Assembly (NCBI RefSeq): GCF_030055435.1
Contig: NZ_JASFYG010000006.1
Span: forward strand, 62,001-126,000
Direction: 5' to 3'
DNA: 64,000 nucleotides
Source of the DNA: Methanothermobacter sp.
Lineage (GTDB): Archaea; Methanobacteriota; Methanobacteria; Methanobacteriales; Methanothermobacteraceae
Shown here piece after piece: positions 55,222 to 63,901 of this stretch. Under the pieces are notes generated by a model. That model saw only the letters and a program-made list of their open reading frames with translations. It was not told the origin of the DNA and ran no database searches. The first letter of the stretch is position 1. The number at the start of each line of letters is the position of its first letter. Both the position numbers and the translations under genes were made by a program.

Positions 55222-55270
55222 TTTCAGCTATTGTTTTATGATTAATGGGGTATGCTGAATCGTTCTGATC

Positions 55271-56287
55271 TCACAACTTTTTTATTCTTGCATCGATACC
55301 AATATGCCACACACCTGGACTCCTTGACTTCACCCTTCTCCTATCCAGGATCTCCACTTTGAAGGGTGCCGCGGCGTCCCTCAGGCGTTTTACAGGGGTT
55401 TCGAAGTCCCTTGAAAATTCATAGTAGTGTATGATGCCCCCATCCCTGACAGCCCGAATGGCGTCATCAAGAAATTCGCAGGCAGTTGCTGGGAGATTCA
55501 TGATCACATGGTCTGCAAAGCACTCCTTATCCTTCAGGAACTCCCTCACATCACCCTCAACAGGGACTATGATATCCTCTGCCCGGTTCAGACGGGCATT
55601 TTCCCTGATGTAACCGACAGCAGCGGGGTTTATATCAACCGCGTATACCCTGGATGCCTTCCCATGCCTTGCAACTGCAACTGCAAAGGGCCCGGCACCT
55701 GCGAACATGTCAAGGACAACCTCCCCCTCCTTCACCTGTCTGGCAACGATTTCCCTCTCATTTGCAAGCCGGGGGCTGAAGTACACACTCCTTATATCAA
55801 CCTTTATACGGCTTCCGTACTCCCTATGGACGGTTTCAGATACCGGAGAACCTGCAATGAGCTCAAGTTTCCTGGTCCTTGTAACACCCTTCACCCCACT
55901 CCTCTTCATGTACACGGCACTCCGTCCTGTGAATTTAAGGGCGGCCTCACCTATCGCATGCCTGTAGTCATGGAGCTCCTCGGGTATTTCAAGGATAACG
56001 GTATCACCTATTATATCAAAGGACCGCCTGATGGATGCAAGCACGTCCTCAGGGATCCTGGATTTCAGCATATCAGTAAGACTTCTCGGGGAGCGTTTAC
56101 TTCTCTCAAAAACATCATCTATGACCTCAACATCATCAAATTCCCCTGCAACCCCGGCGTCGATCACCGGTATGTAAACATGGCTTTCATCCCTTTTTAT
56201 CCTGTAATCCCTGTTCAGGAGAGACCTCTCACTTAAAATTCTGATTACGTCATTGGCCTTTTTCTTCGGAACCTTTAAACCCTTCAT
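55271..56287 (-). CDS. trm5: tRNA (guanine-37 N1)-methyltransferase Trm5
   Basis: The 338-residue enzyme has an N-terminal recognition domain, then a Rossmann methyltransferase with VYFSPRLANEREIVARQVKE, VVLDMFAGAGPFAVAVA, YAVDINPAAVGYIRENARLN and the catalytic-site motif MNLPATACEFLDDA. It makes m1G37 in tRNA. Its promoter shares a symmetric TATA element with dphB, and the minus-strand leader is predicted to be only a few bases. Confidence 0.92.
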   Translation of the reverse strand: MKGLKVPKKKANDVIRILSERSLLNRDYRIKRDESHVYIPVIDAGVAGEFDDVEVIDDVFERSKRSPRSLTDMLKSRIPEDVLASIRRSFDIIGDTVILEIPEELHDYRHAIGEAALKFTGRSAVYMKRSGVKGVTRTRKLELIAGSPVSETVHREYGSRIKVDIRSVYFSPRLANEREIVARQVKEGEVVLDMFAGAGPFAVAVARHGKASRVYAVDINPAAVGYIRENARLNRAEDIIVPVEGDVREFLKDKECFADHVIMNLPATACEFLDDAIRAVRDGGIIHYYEFSRDFETPVKRLRDAAAPFKVEILDRRRVKSRSPGVWHIGIDARIKKL

Positions 56288-56315
56288 GGTGAACTTCCTG
56301 TTACAGTTTAAGCCA

Positions 56316-56325
56316 CTTATATACT
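56316..56325. promoter_or_regulatory. Shared bidirectional TATA element of trm5 and dphB
   Basis: CTTATATACT on the plus strand reads AGTATATAAG on the minus strand. It lies 52 bases before dphB and 29 bases before trm5, suitable for both. The trm5 message would be almost leaderless. Confidence 0.5.
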
Positions 56326-56377
56326 GGTTTTTTCTGAAACATTATTATAACGTTATGATATTATGAGAGGGTGAGAG

Positions 56378-57172
56378 ATGCTTTACATAATTGGACTTGG
56401 ACTTTACGATGAAAACGATATATCAGTTAAGGGTCTGAAGGCCTTAAAGGCCTGCAGCAGGGTTTACGCCGAATTCTACACCGCAATCCTTCAGGGGGCC
56501 AGTTTATCTGCAATTGAGGAATTAACCGGTAAGGATATAGATATACTGCGCAGGGAGGAAATTGAGGAGGAAAGGATACCACTTGTTGAGGCAGAAAAAT
56601 CCGATGTTGCACTCCTCGTCCCGGGGGACCCCCTCGTTGCAACCACCCACACAGAACTGATCCTTGATGCAAGGAGGAGGGGCATAGAGACAAGGGTCAT
56701 TCATGCATCATCAATAATATCCGCTGCACCCGGCCTTGCAGGGCTGCAGGCCTACAAGTTCGGGAGGATAATCACGGTACCATTCACATCGGAAAATTAC
56801 TTCCCAACATCCCCCTACATTAATATAAAGGATAACCTTGAGAGGGATTCCCATTCACTGGTGCTCCTTGATATAGAGGCCCATAAAAGGAGGTATATGA
56901 CTGCAAATGAGGGCCTTGAATACCTGCTGAGGGCATCAGAGAAACTTGGTGATGAGACAATCAATGAAAAAACCCTGGCAGTTGTAATTGCAAGGGCCGG
57001 CTCTGAAAGGCCCTTAGTGAGGGCCGATGCAATATCCTCACTTCTTAATGAGGACTTTGGGGATCCACTTCACTGCCTTATTGTTCCCGCTGGACTCCAC
57101 TTCATAGAGGCTGAGTACCTTGTTGAGGTTGCAGGCGCGCCCCGCCGCATTGTGGAGGGAATGATAATCTGA
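56378..57172 (+). CDS. dphB: Diphthine synthase
   Basis: The 264-residue SAM-dependent tetrapyrrole-methylase-fold enzyme has MLYIIGLGLYDENDISVKGL, VPGDPLVATTHTELILDARR, VIHASSIISAAPGLAGLQAY and IARAGSERPLVRA. It methylates the modified histidine of elongation factor 2 on the way to diphthamide. GGGTGA precedes the ATG. Its stop abuts the stop of the small gene on the other strand. Confidence 0.93.
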   Translation: MLYIIGLGLYDENDISVKGLKALKACSRVYAEFYTAILQGASLSAIEELTGKDIDILRREEIEEERIPLVEAEKSDVALLVPGDPLVATTHTELILDARRRGIETRVIHASSIISAAPGLAGLQAYKFGRIITVPFTSENYFPTSPYINIKDNLERDSHSLVLLDIEAHKRRYMTANEGLEYLLRASEKLGDETINEKTLAVVIARAGSERPLVRADAISSLLNEDFGDPLHCLIVPAGLHFIEAEYLVEVAGAPRRIVEGMII

Positions 57173-57370
57173 TTACCTTAGGAGGTATTCGCACTTTTCA
57201 ACATTCTGCAGGGGTATTATTATCTCCTTTTTACCGAACTCCCTCTCAGAGAAGCTCACCAGTATAAAGCACTTCTCCTTATCAACCTTTATATTTTCCA
57301 CCCCAAACTCCCCCCTCTTGAAGTGGTGCACCGTGCCATTTGTCATGGTAAGCTCCATCTTTTCTATCAT
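57173..57370 (-). CDS. Hypothetical small protein
   Basis: This 65-residue protein is not recognised. It looks like a small beta-rich domain (MELTMTNGTVHHFKRGEF, CFILVSFSEREFGKKEIIIP), perhaps SH3- or Sm-like. GGTG lies eight bases before the ATG, and a second ATG is at codon 5. It is convergent with dphB without gap. Confidence 0.6.
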   Translation of the reverse strand: MIEKMELTMTNGTVHHFKRGEFGVENIKVDKEKCFILVSFSEREFGKKEIIIPLQNVEKCEYLLR

Positions 57371-57581
57371 ATTAATACACCATTTAATAATTCTCTCCGG
57401 GCGTTTATTTATAGGTGCCCTTGGATCTGAACATCACAAAGCACTGTATGATTTTCATTGGCGATCCGTTTTGATCATGTTTGGTTAAGGCACTTGATGA
57501 TGCACAATCAAGGTTAATGAGATTCGCAGGGAGATCGTGAAAATTTTATCATATAAAAAAAGAGATAAGTATGGTGTTAAC

Positions 57582-58166
57582 ATGCCCCGTAAGATCCATG
57601 TGGGTGGCGGTAAATCGACAAGGGACCTCATAGATGCTAAAAAGCTCATTGAGATGCTTCCATTGAAGGCCGGGGACACATTTCTTGATGCTGGCTGTGG
57701 TGATGGATTTATTTCACTTGAAGCAGCATCCGCTGTTGGTGATGAGGGAAGGGTCATCGCGGTTGATGTATACCCAGAATCAGTTGAGAAACTGAGGTCC
57801 AAAATGGGCAGAGGGAGTAACATACTACCTCTTGTTGCCGATATAACCCATAGACTGCCGGTTCCTGATAGAACAGTTGACGTTTACTTCATGGCCAACG
57901 TTTTCCATGGGATAGTGGTCAACGGCGAGGTTGAACCACTGATGGCCGAGGTCAAAAGACTCCTCAGTGGGACTGGAAGGCTGGTTGTGGTTGATTTTAA
58001 AAAGGTAGCGGGAACACCGGGACCGCACATCGATCTAAGGCTATCTGAGGATGAGGTCATAGAGATTCTTGAAGGCCATGGTTTCACTGTGGAGTCCGTG
58101 GGAGGTGCTGGACCCTACCATTATATTATAATAGCGGTGCCGGGGCACTGGAAACCCCATCAGTAG
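57582..58166 (+). CDS. Class I SAM-dependent methyltransferase
   Basis: The roughly 194-residue protein has a Rossmann methyltransferase fold: FLDAGCGDGFISLEAASAVG (motif I), RVIAVDVYPESVEKLR (motif II), DVYFMANVFHGIV (motif IV), GRLVVVDFKKV (motif V). The substrate is unknown. I start it at the ATG 57582 (MPRKIHVGGG), where GGTGTT is close upstream; a GTG at 57537 would add 15 residues. It overlaps the convergent TGT-like gene by 7 bases. Confidence 0.8.
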   Translation: MPRKIHVGGGKSTRDLIDAKKLIEMLPLKAGDTFLDAGCGDGFISLEAASAVGDEGRVIAVDVYPESVEKLRSKMGRGSNILPLVADITHRLPVPDRTVDVYFMANVFHGIVVNGEVEPLMAEVKRLLSGTGRLVVVDFKKVAGTPGPHIDLRLSEDEVIEILEGHGFTVESVGGAGPYHYIIIAVPGHWKPHQ

Positions 58167-58897
58167 AGGGGGGTGTACTTCTGGAGGAATTCCTGCATTT
58201 CATGGTCCAGTGTTCTGAGTGCAGACATGTTCTGGGGTGAGGAGGCGGCACGCTCCTCGACGAGGTTTCTCAGTGTACCATTCTTTATGTGTTCACGGAC
58301 CTCCCTTAGCACCAGATCCAGTGTCAGCCTGTTCCTTTCAATCAGTTCATCTTTACTGTAACTACCGAGCCGGTAGGTGTCCAGGGGATAGGTATGGGTT
58401 TCGGTGAACAGAACATTGATCATACCATAGAACTCTGCAGCGGCATCTGAGAACACATCCACACCCATATACGCGAGGAGGGGGATGAAGGCTGGAGGGG
58501 AGAATGTTGAACATAGCATGGTTTCGGGTTTTATGGCCTCACGTATTCCAGTCAGAATCCGAACCATCTCCATGGGTCTCCGGAGCAGTTCATCCATATT
58601 TGCCACTATGAGTTTCCTGAAACCGATCTCCTCAAGTTCAAGGGCGCACCTTACTCTGAGGTCAGTGTAGCGGGATCCATGTATGAATGCGTATTCTGAA
58701 TCAGATTCAGAGGCCATCTCCAGGGTTTCAGTGACCCCCCACTCTGCGATTTCCCGGGGTACATTGTGTGGGATGGTTTCGTATGGGGCGATTTCCATCT
58801 TTTCATACTTTACAAGTAGGGGAGTTTCAGAATCTCCGAGAAGACCCAGCCTTGCGGGTCCGTCATGTAATTTTATCTGGTATCCAGTCTTGCTCAT
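58160..58897 (-). CDS. tRNA-guanine-transglycosylase-related protein
   Basis: The 245-residue protein resembles part of the archaeosine tRNA-ribosyltransferase/archaeosine synthase family, with segments such as LKPGP-like IKLHDGPARLGLLGD at the N-terminus and FSPPAFIPLLAYMGVDVFSD. The catalytic aspartates of TGT are not clearly seen, so it may be a non-catalytic or specialised relative. Function uncertain. GGTGT precedes the ATG. The region around its start codon is duplicated at 58948-58983. Confidence 0.6.
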   Translation of the reverse strand: MSKTGYQIKLHDGPARLGLLGDSETPLLVKYEKMEIAPYETIPHNVPREIAEWGVTETLEMASESDSEYAFIHGSRYTDLRVRCALELEEIGFRKLIVANMDELLRRPMEMVRILTGIREAIKPETMLCSTFSPPAFIPLLAYMGVDVFSDAAAEFYGMINVLFTETHTYPLDTYRLGSYSKDELIERNRLTLDLVLREVREHIKNGTLRNLVEERAASSPQNMSALRTLDHEMQEFLQKYTPLY

Positions 58898-58983
58898 TGC
58901 TTACACCGTCTGTTACTTACTTGGAGTCAGGGATTACTTAACCATTACAGTCTTGCTCGTTGCTTGCACCGTCTGTCACTTAC
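58885..58983. repeat. Direct repeat of 36 bases, first copy across a start codon
   Basis: Copy 1 at 58885-58920 and copy 2 at 58948-58983 begin CAGTCTTGCTC and share 33 of 36 positions. Copy 1 covers the start and ribosome site of the TGT-like gene on the minus strand; copy 2 lies upstream and contains the same start-like ATG context with changes. It looks like a partial duplication of a gene start. Confidence 0.75.
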
Positions 58984-59049
58984 CGGTATCTTAGGATACA
59001 ATCCTCAGGTGTCACCTTAAAGGTTACACATCGGCAAATTTTAGGAATC

Positions 59050-59058
59050 TTTATATAC
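59050..59058 (+). promoter_or_regulatory. TATA box for hdrCB
   Basis: TTTATATAC lies about 75-80 bases before the first start codon of the hdrC frame at 59131, predicting transcription from near 59080 and so including the acidic N-terminal codons. Confidence 0.6.
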
Positions 59059-59130
59059 CCATAAAAATCACAGTCTAATAAGAAAATTCTGAGGTTTGCT
59101 AACCAGGGATCTTTCAGGGTGTGAAAAACA

Positions 59131-60084
59131 ATGTCAGTTCTAAAACGCCTAAAAGAAATGTTGATGGGTGAGAAGAAGGAAGAGGACAGTAAAGCAGGGG
59201 AGCCAGAGAAAACGGAGACATCAACAGAGTCCACCAAACAGGAAGAAAAACCTCAACCTCAAGAAAAACCTTCAGATGAACCCTCTGTATCTGCAGAAAC
59301 AGAAAAATCAGAGGAACCTCAAAAGCTTGAAGAACCTTTGGGGGCCTCTGAGGAAGCATCAGCTGAAGAACCTGAAACTGCAGATGTTGAGGAGGGTGAA
59401 TCTGAAGAACCTGCTGAAACCTCCCGGGAGGACGGGGAGGTAGTTGAGGATGAAGACTCTTCGGAGGATTCTGATTCTGAAGAAGAATCAGAGGAGGAAG
59501 AGGAGAAAAGCGAAAGGAGTGATATAATGACTCTACTGCAGAGAGAAGAAAACATAATCAGAAAGGGTAATATTGACAAGGAATTCTCCGAGAAAATAAA
59601 GGCTGCCGGCGGTGAGAGCCTGGAATACTGTTTCCAGTGTGGTACATGCACAGGATCATGCCCATCTGGAAGAAGAACCCCTTACAGGGTAAGACAGATA
59701 ATAAGGAAGGCTAATGTTGGATTAAAGGATGAAATAATCTCAGACCCAACCCTCTGGATGTGCACAACATGCTATGCATGCCAGGAAAGGTGCCCACGTA
59801 AGGTCAGAATCGTGGATGTCGTGAAACTTGCAAGGAACGAAGCAGCCAAAGCAGGCTTCATGGCACCAGCACACAGGGCAGTTGGATCATTCGTTATAAA
59901 AACAGGCCATGGAGTACCAATCAACGACGCAACAATGGAGCTTCGAAAGGCTGTCGGTCTTGGAGAACTACCACCAACAACACACCAGTTCCCTGAAGCA
60001 CTTGAAGAGGTTCAGAAAATCATCAAGGCAACAGGCTTTGACCAGTTAATAGGCTACAACTGGGAAACAGGTGAACTTGAATAA
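59131..60084 (+). CDS. hdrC: Heterodisulfide reductase subunit C with acidic N-terminal extension (or internal start at 59527)
   Basis: The 317-codon frame has residues 133-317 as HdrC, with two [4Fe-4S] motifs YCFQCGTCTGSCPSG and MCTTCYACQERCPRK. HdrC passes electrons from HdrA to HdrB in the Hdr/Mvh complex that reduces CoM-S-S-CoB. Residues 1-132 are a Glu/Ser/Pro-rich acidic low-complexity stretch with a short basic head (MSVLKRLKEMLMGEKKEED). An excellent ribosome site (GGAGTGAT) precedes an internal ATG at 59527, giving the 185-residue, 21-kDa form that matches the purified subunit. The upstream ATG also has GGGTGTGA. hdrB follows 12 bases downstream. Confidence 0.92.
   Translation: MSVLKRLKEMLMGEKKEEDSKAGEPEKTETSTESTKQEEKPQPQEKPSDEPSVSAETEKSEEPQKLEEPLGASEEASAEEPETADVEEGESEEPAETSREDGEVVEDEDSSEDSDSEEESEEEEEKSERSDIMTLLQREENIIRKGNIDKEFSEKIKAAGGESLEYCFQCGTCTGSCPSGRRTPYRVRQIIRKANVGLKDEIISDPTLWMCTTCYACQERCPRKVRIVDVVKLARNEAAKAGFMAPAHRAVGSFVIKTGHGVPINDATMELRKAVGLGELPPTTHQFPEALEEVQKIIKATGFDQLIGYNWETGELE
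59516..59529 (+). promoter_or_regulatory. Internal ribosome site and ATG for the 185-residue HdrC
   Basis: GGAGTGAT at 59516-59523 and ATG at 59527 are at the spacing used by many starts here. They allow HdrC core to be made separately from the acidic extension. Confidence 0.6.
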
Positions 60085-60096
60085 GGAGGAATGCAA

Positions 60097-61005
60097 ATGG
60101 AAATCGCATACTTTTTAGGATGTATCATGAACAACAGGTACCCTGGAATTGAAAAGGCAACAAGGGTTCTATTCGATAAACTCGGTATTGAACTGAAGGA
60201 CATGGAAGGAGCATCCTGCTGTCCAGCACCAGGGGTATTCGGTTCATTTGATAAAACAACATGGGCCGCAATAGCAGCAAGGAACATAACAATTGCTGAG
60301 GACATGGGCGCGGACATCATGACCGAATGTAACGGATGCTTCGGTTCACTCTTCGAGACAAACCACCTCCTCAAGGAAGACGAGGAGATGAAGGCAAAAA
60401 TCAATGAAATCCTCAAGGAGACTGGAAGGGAATACAAGGGAGAAATCAACGTCAGGCACTTTGCTGAAATACTGTACAACGATGTTGGACTTGACAAACT
60501 CTCAGAACTCGTCGAAAAGCCCCTCAACCTCAACGTTGCAGTGCACTACGGATGCCACTTCCTCAAACCAAGTGATGAGATAAACATAGACAACCCTGAA
60601 AGGCCAACGATACTGGATGAAATTGTTGAGGTAACTGGCGCCAAATCAGTTGAATACAAGGACAAGATGATGTGCTGCGGTGCCGGTGGTGGAGTGAGAT
60701 CAAGGGACCTGGACGTTGCACTTGACTTCACAAGGGAAAAACTCACAAACATGAAGGAAGCAGGTGTTGACGCAATAGTAAACGTCTGCCCATTCTGCCA
60801 CCTCCAGTTTGACGTTGGTCAGATGGAGATAAAGGAAAAATTCGGCGAAGAATTTGACATTCCGGTACTTCACCTCGCACAGCTGCTTGGACTTGCGATG
60901 GGTCTTCCAAAAGAGGACCTTGTGGTTGACGCCCACCAGGTATGCGTGGACGAGTGCCTTGAAAAGCTCGAGGAACTCGACCGCCTTGCACCTGGAAGCG
61001 GTTAA
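60097..61005 (+). CDS. hdrB: Heterodisulfide reductase subunit B
   Basis: The 302-residue protein has two CCG domains that hold the non-cubane [4Fe-4S] clusters reducing the CoM-S-S-CoB disulfide: [36 protein letters not shown], then [26 protein letters not shown] and [14 protein letters not shown] is six to seven bases before the ATG at 60097; the ATG at 60091 touches it. It is co-transcribed with hdrC. HdrA is not in the window, as expected for Methanothermobacter, where hdrA and hdrCB are unlinked. Confidence 0.96.
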   Translation: MEIAYFLGCIMNNRYPGIEKATRVLFDKLGIELKDMEGASCCPAPGVFGSFDKTTWAAIAARNITIAEDMGADIMTECNGCFGSLFETNHLLKEDEEMKAKINEILKETGREYKGEINVRHFAEILYNDVGLDKLSELVEKPLNLNVAVHYGCHFLKPSDEINIDNPERPTILDEIVEVTGAKSVEYKDKMMCCGAGGGVRSRDLDVALDFTREKLTNMKEAGVDAIVNVCPFCHLQFDVGQMEIKEKFGEEFDIPVLHLAQLLGLAMGLPKEDLVVDAHQVCVDECLEKLEELDRLAPGSG

Positions 61006-61061
61006 GACCCAATTATTAATTTTTTTCGGGGATTTAGAGTCCCATAAAGTGAGGTGTTTTT

Positions 61062-61328
61062 TTGTTTATAGCTACTTTAAAGGGAATATTCACTTTGAAG
61101 GATCTTCCAGAAGAATTCAGACCCTTTGTGGAGTACAAGGCGGGCCTTGAAAAGAAGGAATTATCTGATGATGACGAGGTGGCCATACTATCCATCCGGG
61201 GCACACAGAGCAATCATGTGCTTATCCTCAGCTCCTACAGTAGTGTTGAGGAGATCCGAAAGGAACTTGAAGAAGCGGGTGCAAAGATAAACCATACAAC
61301 CCTAAAAATTCTGGAAGGACATCTATGA
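61062..61328 (+). CDS. DUF749 family protein
   Basis: The 88-residue protein matches the DUF749 look (LPEEFRPFVEYKAGLEKKEL, VAILSIRGTQSNHVLILSSY, VEEIRKELEEAG), found in methanogens, function unknown. The start is TTG at 61062, after GAGGTG. It lies 56 bases after hdrB and overlaps the next gene by four bases (ATGA), so it may extend the hdrCB transcript. Confidence 0.8.
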   Translation: MFIATLKGIFTLKDLPEEFRPFVEYKAGLEKKELSDDDEVAILSIRGTQSNHVLILSSYSSVEEIRKELEEAGAKINHTTLKILEGHL

Positions 61329-61849
61329 CATTACCTGTTGAACAGACATGGTTCGTGCTTGTTGAACTCCTGACAGACCTTCGAAAGAGGGATGTTGATG
61401 TTCCAGTGGAAATTACAGAGGACATAAGGCTTGTTAGGACGTCAATAAATTTCTATAAATCAGATACAGAGAACCCTGAGATGATCAGGGAGCTTAAGAG
61501 AATAAATGATATGCTCAACTCAATCCAGGAGAAACTCCTTGAACTTGCAGAGTCAGTGGCCCCTGATTACCCTGAGAAATGGATTGAAAAATTAAAGAGG
61601 GCCTCAAGGGGTGAGGAGATTCACAAACCCCCTGAAACAAAGTCAAGGTTCATTGTTGGCGCCCCACCGGGATTTGCAGCTGCAAGAGTGCACCTCAAGG
61701 AACCAATAGCCGAGGATAGGGTTCAGGATATTGCCGAAACCCACAGCCTTATAATTGAATTTGAAGAAGACGATCTTATAGCCGTTTATGGCGATTCAGA
61801 GGATGTAAAAAAGGGTTTAAAGGAAATAGGCTCCTTTTTCAGGGATTAA
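61325..61849 (+). CDS. DUF2096 family protein
   Basis: The 174-residue methanogen-typical protein has a helical N-terminus (VEQTWFVLVELLTDLRKRDV, MIRELKRINDMLNSIQEKLL) and a C-terminal alpha/beta part (SRFIVGAPPGFAAARVHLKE, LIIEFEEDDLIAVYGDSEDV). Function unknown. Its start overlaps the DUF749 stop, and a phosphoesterase follows 16 bases later. Confidence 0.8.
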   Translation: MTLPVEQTWFVLVELLTDLRKRDVDVPVEITEDIRLVRTSINFYKSDTENPEMIRELKRINDMLNSIQEKLLELAESVAPDYPEKWIEKLKRASRGEEIHKPPETKSRFIVGAPPGFAAARVHLKEPIAEDRVQDIAETHSLIIEFEEDDLIAVYGDSEDVKKGLKEIGSFFRD

Positions 61850-61865
61850 TGGAGCGTGGTTTTTT

Positions 61866-62537
61866 ATGAAAATTCTCGCTGTAAGTGATCTTCATGGTTC
61901 AAACATACCTGAACTTCACAAATTTATAGAAGATAACAGGGTTGACCTAATTGTTGTTGCGGGTGACATAACACACTTCGGGCCTGTGGAACTCGTTGAG
62001 GAGCTCCTTAATGACCTGGCATCCCATAACATCCCTGTTATTGCTGTACCCGGTAACTGCGATCCCCATGGGGCTGTAGCTAAAATAGAAAACTCAAAGG
62101 CTGTGAATATTCATGGAAGATCCATTAACATTAAGAATATATCGATATGTGGCCTTGGGGGTTCAAACCCGACACCGTTTAACACACCCCTTGAACTGGA
62201 AGAGGATGAAATAAAAGCAGAACTGAATGATCTCATGAAAAATCCTGGTGAAGGGGATCTCCTCATTCTTGTAACCCATGCACCACCACATGGAACATCA
62301 CTTGATAGGATTCCCTCTGGGGATAATGTTGGAAGCAGGGGAGTGAGAGATGCTATAGAAAGACACCGGCCCTCCCTGCACATCTGTGGCCACATCCATG
62401 AGTCCCCTGGAGTGGACTATATAGGTGAGACCATCGTTGTCAATCCGGGACAGCTTTCAGATGGCAGAGCAGCCCTCATTGAAATTGAAGAGGATGGATC
62501 TATAAATGCTGAAATTTTAAATCTGAGATCCAGTTAA
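61866..62537 (+). CDS. Calcineurin-like metallophosphoesterase
   Basis: The 223-residue protein has the metal motifs DLHGSN, GDITHFG, PGNCD and GHIHESP in the standard order of calcineurin-like phosphoesterases. The closest look is to small archaeal phosphodiesterases of the YfcE/MJ0936 type. The substrate is unknown. GGAGCG precedes the ATG. Confidence 0.88.
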   Translation: MKILAVSDLHGSNIPELHKFIEDNRVDLIVVAGDITHFGPVELVEELLNDLASHNIPVIAVPGNCDPHGAVAKIENSKAVNIHGRSINIKNISICGLGGSNPTPFNTPLELEEDEIKAELNDLMKNPGEGDLLILVTHAPPHGTSLDRIPSGDNVGSRGVRDAIERHRPSLHICGHIHESPGVDYIGETIVVNPGQLSDGRAALIEIEEDGSINAEILNLRSS

Positions 62538-62589
62538 ATATATAAAAACTGGATTTCAGATTATGGCAAGTTCTTTTTGAGGTGAGACC

Positions 62590-63507
62590 ATGATCATGGT
62601 TCAGGGAGAAGTAAGCGGAAAAAAATACACGGAGCCCTTCTCCAAGGGCGTTCTGGCACGTTCACTTACCAGGGCAGAGATGGACCCCAACAAGGCATAT
62701 ACATTTGCTTCTAGAATTGAGGCTCACCTTAAAAAGAATAATGTAGATGTCATAACAATAGAGGAACTCGTTGATGTGGTCTCAGAGCACCTGAAAAGGG
62801 AGGATCCTGAGGTAGCAGAGAAGTACATGCTCTGGAGACGAATAAGGCAGTGCAAGGAGCCCCTGATAATACTCATAGGGGGGGCCTCCGGGGTTGGAAC
62901 ATCATCAATTGCATTTGAGGTTGCAAACCGCCTTGGCATAAGGAACATGATAAGCACCGACATGATAAGGGAGGTAATGCGTAAAATAGTCTCGAGGGAA
63001 CTTCTCCCGTCCATTTATGAATCAAGCTACACAGCTTACCAGTCCCTCAGAATACCCCCACCACCGGAACTTGACGAGGTCCTAATTGGATTCAGGGATC
63101 ACGTGGACACTGTGAGCATCGGTGTGGAGGCTGTAATTGAGAGGGCCCTCACAGAGGGTATAAGCATAGTGATTGAGGGTGTGCATATAGTCCCTGGGTT
63201 TATAAGGGATGACCTCATAAACAAGGAAAATGTTGCAATGTTTGTACTCACGGTTTCAGATGAGAACGTCCATAAGGGAAGGTTTTATTCACGTTGCAGA
63301 CAGATGTGGGCCAGGAGGCCACTTAAAAGGTATATAAGTTACTTCTGGGCAATAAGAAGAATTCACAGATACATTGAAAGCCAGGCAAAAAAACACAACG
63401 TGCCTGTTATTGAGAATATAGATGTTGTAACCACGATAGATTCAATTATAAAATCACTGACAAAAACCAGTGTTAAGGGAGGAGAGAAAGGTGCTGAAAA
63501 AACTTAA
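62590..63507 (+). CDS. 2-phosphoglycerate kinase with ATP-cone domain
   Basis: The 305-residue protein has residues about 15-85 as an ATP-cone-type domain ([38 protein letters not shown]) and residues 90-300 as a P-loop kinase. The Walker A reads [10 protein letters not shown] (97-106), with Thr in place of the usual Lys. Other motifs are [35 protein letters not shown] and [12 protein letters not shown]. 2-phosphoglycerate kinase makes 2,3-bisphosphoglycerate, the precursor of the thermoprotectant cyclic 2,3-diphosphoglycerate. GAGGTGA precedes the ATG. The CBS gene overlaps its end. Confidence 0.85.
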   Translation: MIMVQGEVSGKKYTEPFSKGVLARSLTRAEMDPNKAYTFASRIEAHLKKNNVDVITIEELVDVVSEHLKREDPEVAEKYMLWRRIRQCKEPLIILIGGASGVGTSSIAFEVANRLGIRNMISTDMIREVMRKIVSRELLPSIYESSYTAYQSLRIPPPPELDEVLIGFRDHVDTVSIGVEAVIERALTEGISIVIEGVHIVPGFIRDDLINKENVAMFVLTVSDENVHKGRFYSRCRQMWARRPLKRYISYFWAIRRIHRYIESQAKKHNVPVIENIDVVTTIDSIIKSLTKTSVKGGEKGAEKT

Positions 63508-63898
63508 TGAAGTTAAGGTTAAGGAAGTAATGACGACGGATGTTATAACAGTTGAACCATCTGAAGACGTGGTTTTTGCATTTGAAAAACTGATGAAGCA
63601 CAGGATAAGCGCTCTCCCCGTCATTGAGGAGGGAAAACTTGTTGGAATTGTAACCGCCTCAGACCTCGGCCACAACCTGATACTTGACAACTATGAGCTC
63701 GGCACAAGAGTGGGAGAGGTCATGGTGAGGGATGTTGCCACTGTGGCCCCGGATGAGACACTTGGTGATGCCATTGAGAAGATGAATGACTACTCATCGG
63801 ATGAGGGAATAATAAATCAGCTTGTTGTCGTGTTTGATGGTGAAATGGTGGGGATAATTGCGGATGGGGATATTATAAGGGCCCTCAAAAGCCTTTAA
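63491..63898 (+). CDS. Tandem CBS-domain protein
   Basis: The 135-residue protein consists of two CBS domains ([40 protein letters not shown]; then [37 protein letters not shown]). Such modules bind adenosine nucleotides or SAM and sense energy state. The start is GTG at 63491 with GGGAGGA upstream, overlapping the kinase gene by 17 bases. It may regulate the kinase or be an unrelated neighbour. Confidence 0.88.
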   Translation: MLKKLNEVKVKEVMTTDVITVEPSEDVVFAFEKLMKHRISALPVIEEGKLVGIVTASDLGHNLILDNYELGTRVGEVMVRDVATVAPDETLGDAIEKMNDYSSDEGIINQLVVVFDGEMVGIIADGDIIRALKSL

Positions 63899-63901
63899 TG
63901 T

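Noticed and set aside
55427-56236. 269-codon frame on the plus strand opposite trm5
   Set aside because: It is rich in Cys/His/Pro without family features and lies fully within a clear trm5 gene on the other strand.
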